Source: Xestospongia bergquistia (taxonomy: Eukaryota > Porifera > Demospongiae > Haplosclerida > Petrosiidae). Taken from it: 64,000 nucleotides of DNA. The translations under genes and the position numbers were made by a program. The notes beneath the pieces are model-generated. The model saw nothing but the letters and a program-made list of their open reading frames with translations. It made no database searches and was not told where the DNA came from. Shown piece by piece: positions 60,039 through 64,000 of this stretch (its first letter is position 1; each line of letters starts with the position of its first letter). The stretch covers positions 10,857,501-10,921,500 of the forward strand of contig OZ014411.1 in assembly GCA_963965975.1 (NCBI GenBank), written 5' to 3'.

Positions 60039-63000
60039 TTATGAAACTGTCTTCAGATATTGTTCATAGTTATATGCTACATTATTTTGTCTAATTTCTC
60101 TTAAAGCAGATATTAATTTCCTTCGAGTTGCAGTTTCAGCTTTCTCCATAATCCATAATTGATACATCTCGATACAGTCATGACATCCAGCTAAGTCCAC
60201 ATTATTCAATTGTAGTTGCACACCTAATAGATTCCACTTTGCAGTTTTAGCATGTGTAGTTATTTCTAGAATGGGAGGTTGTAGATCCAAGACCTCATCT
60301 GGTATAGCATATACTCCTACAGCCATATTACCTAATATGAAATTAAATAATAAAAGGACATGTTTGTATTGACATAAAAAGACCTTTTTAATTCAACAAT
60401 AATACAAGTGTAATTTTATTTTAATTATAAATTAACTAAATGATACTAGTACAATATTTCCTTGAATAGTAAATGTGGTTTCATGATTCACCTGAGGGAT
60501 GCCAGTATTTGTTTTAATATAAGATATCATTAACATTCTATTTATCAGTAAACAATGAAAATTTTGAATAAAGAAAATTATTTACAGTTTCATTAATCCC
60601 TGGTTTTATTTTAATAACATAAGAAGGTATGGTAGGCAACATTTTGAGCAAATATGTTGTTACATTGTGGTACATTACATGAAAGCTACCATTAAAAGAG
60701 TTACAGAATGATTATGATTACAAGATGAAAATGCTATGTTAACATTAAAATTAAAGATGTTAGTTGATTTTAAAAAATCACATGGCCTAGAAAGTTTAAA
60801 AGTTATTGAAAATTATTATATAGAATCAGAATCGTTCTATCTTGTGACATTACACAAAATTATCAATAAATGTCAATGATTATCTAAATCAAGGATTTTA
60901 TTAGTTTTAATGCCATCACTACAAGACACATAGCTATATATACTTACATCTACTCATATCGTGACTGTGCATATCTTCAGTTTCCTCCTCATCACTGACA
61001 TCTTCCAGAAGAGCTAAATAAAATATAGTTTTAAAATCTGTTTTGCAACCAAACCAAATAAAGTTAACTACAGGATTAATTTAACAACAACTAGTGTTGA
61101 AGTAGTGCAGTAAAATGTCACTTAGGAAATCAGCATATGTCTTGTTATACATGTTGCATATATTGATATAGTATTTGATCATTGATAACTTACTGGATTG
61201 TGACTTTCTGTAAGTATGTTGTGGCTTTAAACGTCTGAAGAATGAAGATATTCGACCTATTATTTTGAAAATATAATATATGTATTAATGTTAACCTAGA
61301 TGTAATACAAAAATGTAGAATAGAATTAAAAATACATAATAACAATAACTATGGCAATGTGAAATATCTCTGATTCAGTATATGTTAGGATAATTTACCT
61401 TTATTGGGCTTCTTTTGTCTAACCTATTGAAAAAATATATATTATAATTAATGATGTTAAAATATCTATAGCAGATCATCTCAGCTTCTTTCAGTCACCA
61501 TGGATACAATCCTATCTAAAACCTATAAATCTAAATAAGAAGGCCATACTTTATTGTGAAACTAACATTGGGTTCCAAGGTTTAATTTATAGTATAGTGT
61601 CTAGAGTACAGTATTAATTTATCATTGAAGTATTGTCTTTTCTAGTAGAATTGTAAACACTTCCTAAAAATTGTTTAATAACCAATTTTTAACTCACTAT
61701 GTTTTCACGTGTATCTTTCACACTAGCAACATGATCTTCGGTGTCAATTACTCTGAAAAGACAATAACATTAGCTAAAACTAATAGAAATACTCACTGTG
61801 AGGACTTCTGAATTGAATTTTCTTGAAGGATATCCTGTGTTTCCTAAGTACATAATTGTCAGAAATGAAACAATATTGACTTTTATTGTATACCTTCTGT
61901 ATTGTCCTCTCATCCTTGAACCAGTATGCTTCCTCTACTGATAGTGATCGGTATGGTAATTTCTCTTCACTTTTTTCACAATAAACAAGCTTACTACTAG
62001 TTTGCTTTGAAGATGTTTGTATGTAATGTCGATGATCTAGTTTATGAGCACATTCATCTGATTGACAAACATATTTAACTTTAAAAGTATTAATAGGATA
62101 AGACATTTCTTCAGTAAATGTTGCTGTTGACCTACTAAGAGTTATTTCAACAGCTTTTGCACTCTTTCCAATAAACACTTTGAGCTCTTGACAGAATTGA
62201 GCAAATGGCTTATCAGAATAATTTTGAACAGAGCTCACTACATCAACAAGTATAGCATTTTGAAGATCTGTGAAGGCAACAAATGGATCACCACAGCGAA
62301 ATGTCACATGGTTTCTATAAACACCATGATCAAAACAAAGCTGATAAGTAGGATCACTGGCAATAGTAGTGACAAAACGTGTAAAAAAACCTGGTGGTAC
62401 AAAACCAGTTGAAAATGTGATGTGTAAAGGTGATGCATGTATGTAACTATCAGGAAAAACTTTATAAGGATCTCCAGGAAATGACTTCAGGATTGCAGGT
62501 ACAAAGTACTGCTTGATAGTAGGATCATGATGTATGCTGGTATGAACTTCTGCAGCTATACGAAAATCTGCTAAGAGATCTATCAGAGCATCAGGATGTA
62601 AGTCTTTACTTTCTGCCCAAACAAATTTATACAAAGGCTCTATTAAAATGCCTTTCTCTTGAAATTTTATCCACATATCCATTACATTAAATTTAATATT
62701 GTGACGATCTATGGTAAATAATTTACCAATAACATCAACAAAATATTTGGGACTAACAACAACTTTGTCGTGAAGACCTTTAATGTTAGGATAGAATAGT
62801 AAAGCCCCTAAATCATGATAAAAGAGAAGGACTTTTGGAACATCATCAGGTGAAATCTTGCAAGCACATGCAATGATATGAGCTTCTTCAAGATTCACTA
62901 TATTTTCTTCTAAGGCTTGGATTACTTTCCGAAAGAGTACCCAGCTTACAGGTGTCTTGACAATGAGCTTTTCATAAGTAAATGTACTAATGATTTTTCG

Positions 63001-63923
63001 AATGTGTACAAGATTAGGGTCTTCACACATCAAAAAGCCAGATGTTGTATTATCAACTATGATGACATCTTCAATAAGCTCTCTGAATGCTTTTCCTTCA
63101 ATATGAGACTCCAATTCAGACTTAACAGCAATGCATTGATCATGAGATTGCAGGCGATCTCCATGAGTGCCAATGCAAAGCATTTGAGGATAGCCAGGAA
63201 AGCTTTTACCTTCACCACCTTTAGCAAGATGACCATGAATATTAGCCATCCAACTAAGCATAAGATCTAGAGTGGTCATATTAACTTCTTCCAGAAACTT
63301 TTCATGACCATCTTTATTTAGCACAGACCTACATCTTTCATTAAGCCCTCTTGATGCATCAAACATGAGAACAAACAAGGTACGAGGAGTAAGAAATGCT
63401 GGTAGAAGTTCAAGAAACACAGGTTGGCCACCACAATCCCAAATATGTAAAAATGGTTGAGGTTCAGTATTGGTGGTTGTTAGAGAATCAATATAGTCAA
63501 TAGCATTATGAAGAATTTTGTTTACTTTCCTTTCTTCCATTTCTTTAATTTGCTCCTCAGCAACATCAAGAGGCAACTGTGCACTAGTAGCATCATAAAG
63601 CAATGATGCTTTAATTACATCACTTGGATTATGTGCACCTAAATTATCTTTGTAGATAGATGACAATAAGTGAGCAATTTCCTCCAGCTCATCTTCATAT
63701 GTGGCTACTTTCCATTGATCGTCCTTAAAAGTTTTCCACTCATGGCCAAAAGGACGAATACGATAAACATCTGAAAGACCAGTGCTGGTAGTATTACACT
63801 CAAATGGTAGTTTCATCAGTGATCGCTTAAAGGTAGTCTTCCCTACACCTGCTGTACCAAGAAGCATGACACGAGCATAAGGTACATTCCTTTCCCCACC
63901 AGCTAGAGCTCTTTTATAAGACT
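60039..63923 (-). CDS. Roc–COR–Death (Roco-type) GTPase, 3' part
   Basis: Exons on the minus strand: 63,923–61,894; 61,843–61,797; 61,752–61,698; 61,423–61,399; 61,256–61,194; 61,013–60,948; 60,331–60,039 (stop). They sum to 859 codons with all phases closed, and the first exon starts after AG in phase 2, so more lies beyond the window. The Roc part has the P-loop LLGTAGVGKTTFKRSL, the G3 box HIWDCGGQPVF and THGD where the G4 box is usually (N/T)KxD. COR-type sequence follows (PVSWVLFRKVIQAL … KVLLFYHDLGALLFY … VVVSPKYFVDVIGKLF). A variable region leads to an acidic linker (EDVSDEEETEDMHSH). The last exon encodes a Death domain (AKWNLLGVQLQLNNVDLAGC … YQLWIMEKAETATRRKL). The order is that of MFHAS1/LRRK-like Roco proteins with a Death tail. 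A kinase domain is absent from the visible part. Confidence 0.85.
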
Positions 63924-64000
63924 CTGTATTTTCAAATATATTAGAATTATATGAAAAATCTAAACTTTAGAATATAATAATTTTACATAGCAAAATATTA
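63924..64000 (-). other. Intron of the Roco gene
   Basis: AT-rich sequence upstream of the acceptor at 63,924. The previous exon is outside the window. Confidence 0.6.

Overview
The window is animal nuclear DNA: AT-rich, with spliced genes (GT–AG introns, often 45–900 bp), single-exon ankyrin repeats and dense transposons. ANK–ZU5–Death and Roc–COR–Death proteins, jerky/Tigger, BEL/Pao, Ty3 and CACTA-like elements and CpG-poor sequence suggest an early-branching metazoan, most likely a sponge. That is an inference from domain content; I cannot search databases.

Layout. 0.1–3.3 kb: decayed Ty3/gypsy retrotransposon with two LTRs. 3.3–10.1 kb: no supported gene, except a GC-richer patch near 7.6–8.0 kb. 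10.2–11.3 kb: small minus-strand spliced gene or pseudogene of unknown function. 11.3–14.1 kb: decayed LINE with a PHD-like finger and an endonuclease domain. 14.8–33.1 kb: large plus-strand gene region encoding ankyrin repeats, a ZU5 domain and a Death domain. Its ankyrin exons are a tandem array of two alternating 99-bp exon types, and its 5' part is segmentally duplicated. Its introns hold a MITE and a dead jerky/Tigger-like transposon.

33.3–49.75 kb: a nest of transposons. A LINE is split at 33,787/49,419 by a ~15.6 kb element with terminal inverted repeats. That element carries a CACTA/CMC-type transposase (minus strand) and a divergent spliced gene ending in a possible BEN-like domain (plus strand). 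It has itself been hit by a BEL/Pao retrotransposon (39,976–45,761) and a Tigger/pogo transposon (47,220–49,099, 22-bp perfect TIRs, TA duplication). Removing both leaves about 8.0 kb.

49.7–50.6 kb: Ty3-type integrase remnant. 52.3–53.2 kb: unrecognised minus-strand exons. 54.1–54.4 kb: ORF resembling a transposase tail. 54.66–55.53 kb: complete four-exon PGAM5-like phosphatase gene. 57.6–58.5 kb: LINE reverse-transcriptase remnant. 59 kb: microsatellites. 60.0–63.9 kb: 3' part of a Roco (Roc–COR) gene ending in a Death domain, minus strand, its 5' end beyond the window.

The two Death-domain proteins (an ANK–ZU5 adaptor type and a Roco GTPase type) and a PGAM5-like phosphatase belong to families linked elsewhere to innate immunity and cell death. 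Their proximity may be coincidental. Exon phases were checked by hand and close in frame for the 3' half of the ANK gene, the PGAM5-like gene, the visible part of the Roco gene and most of the BEN-like gene.
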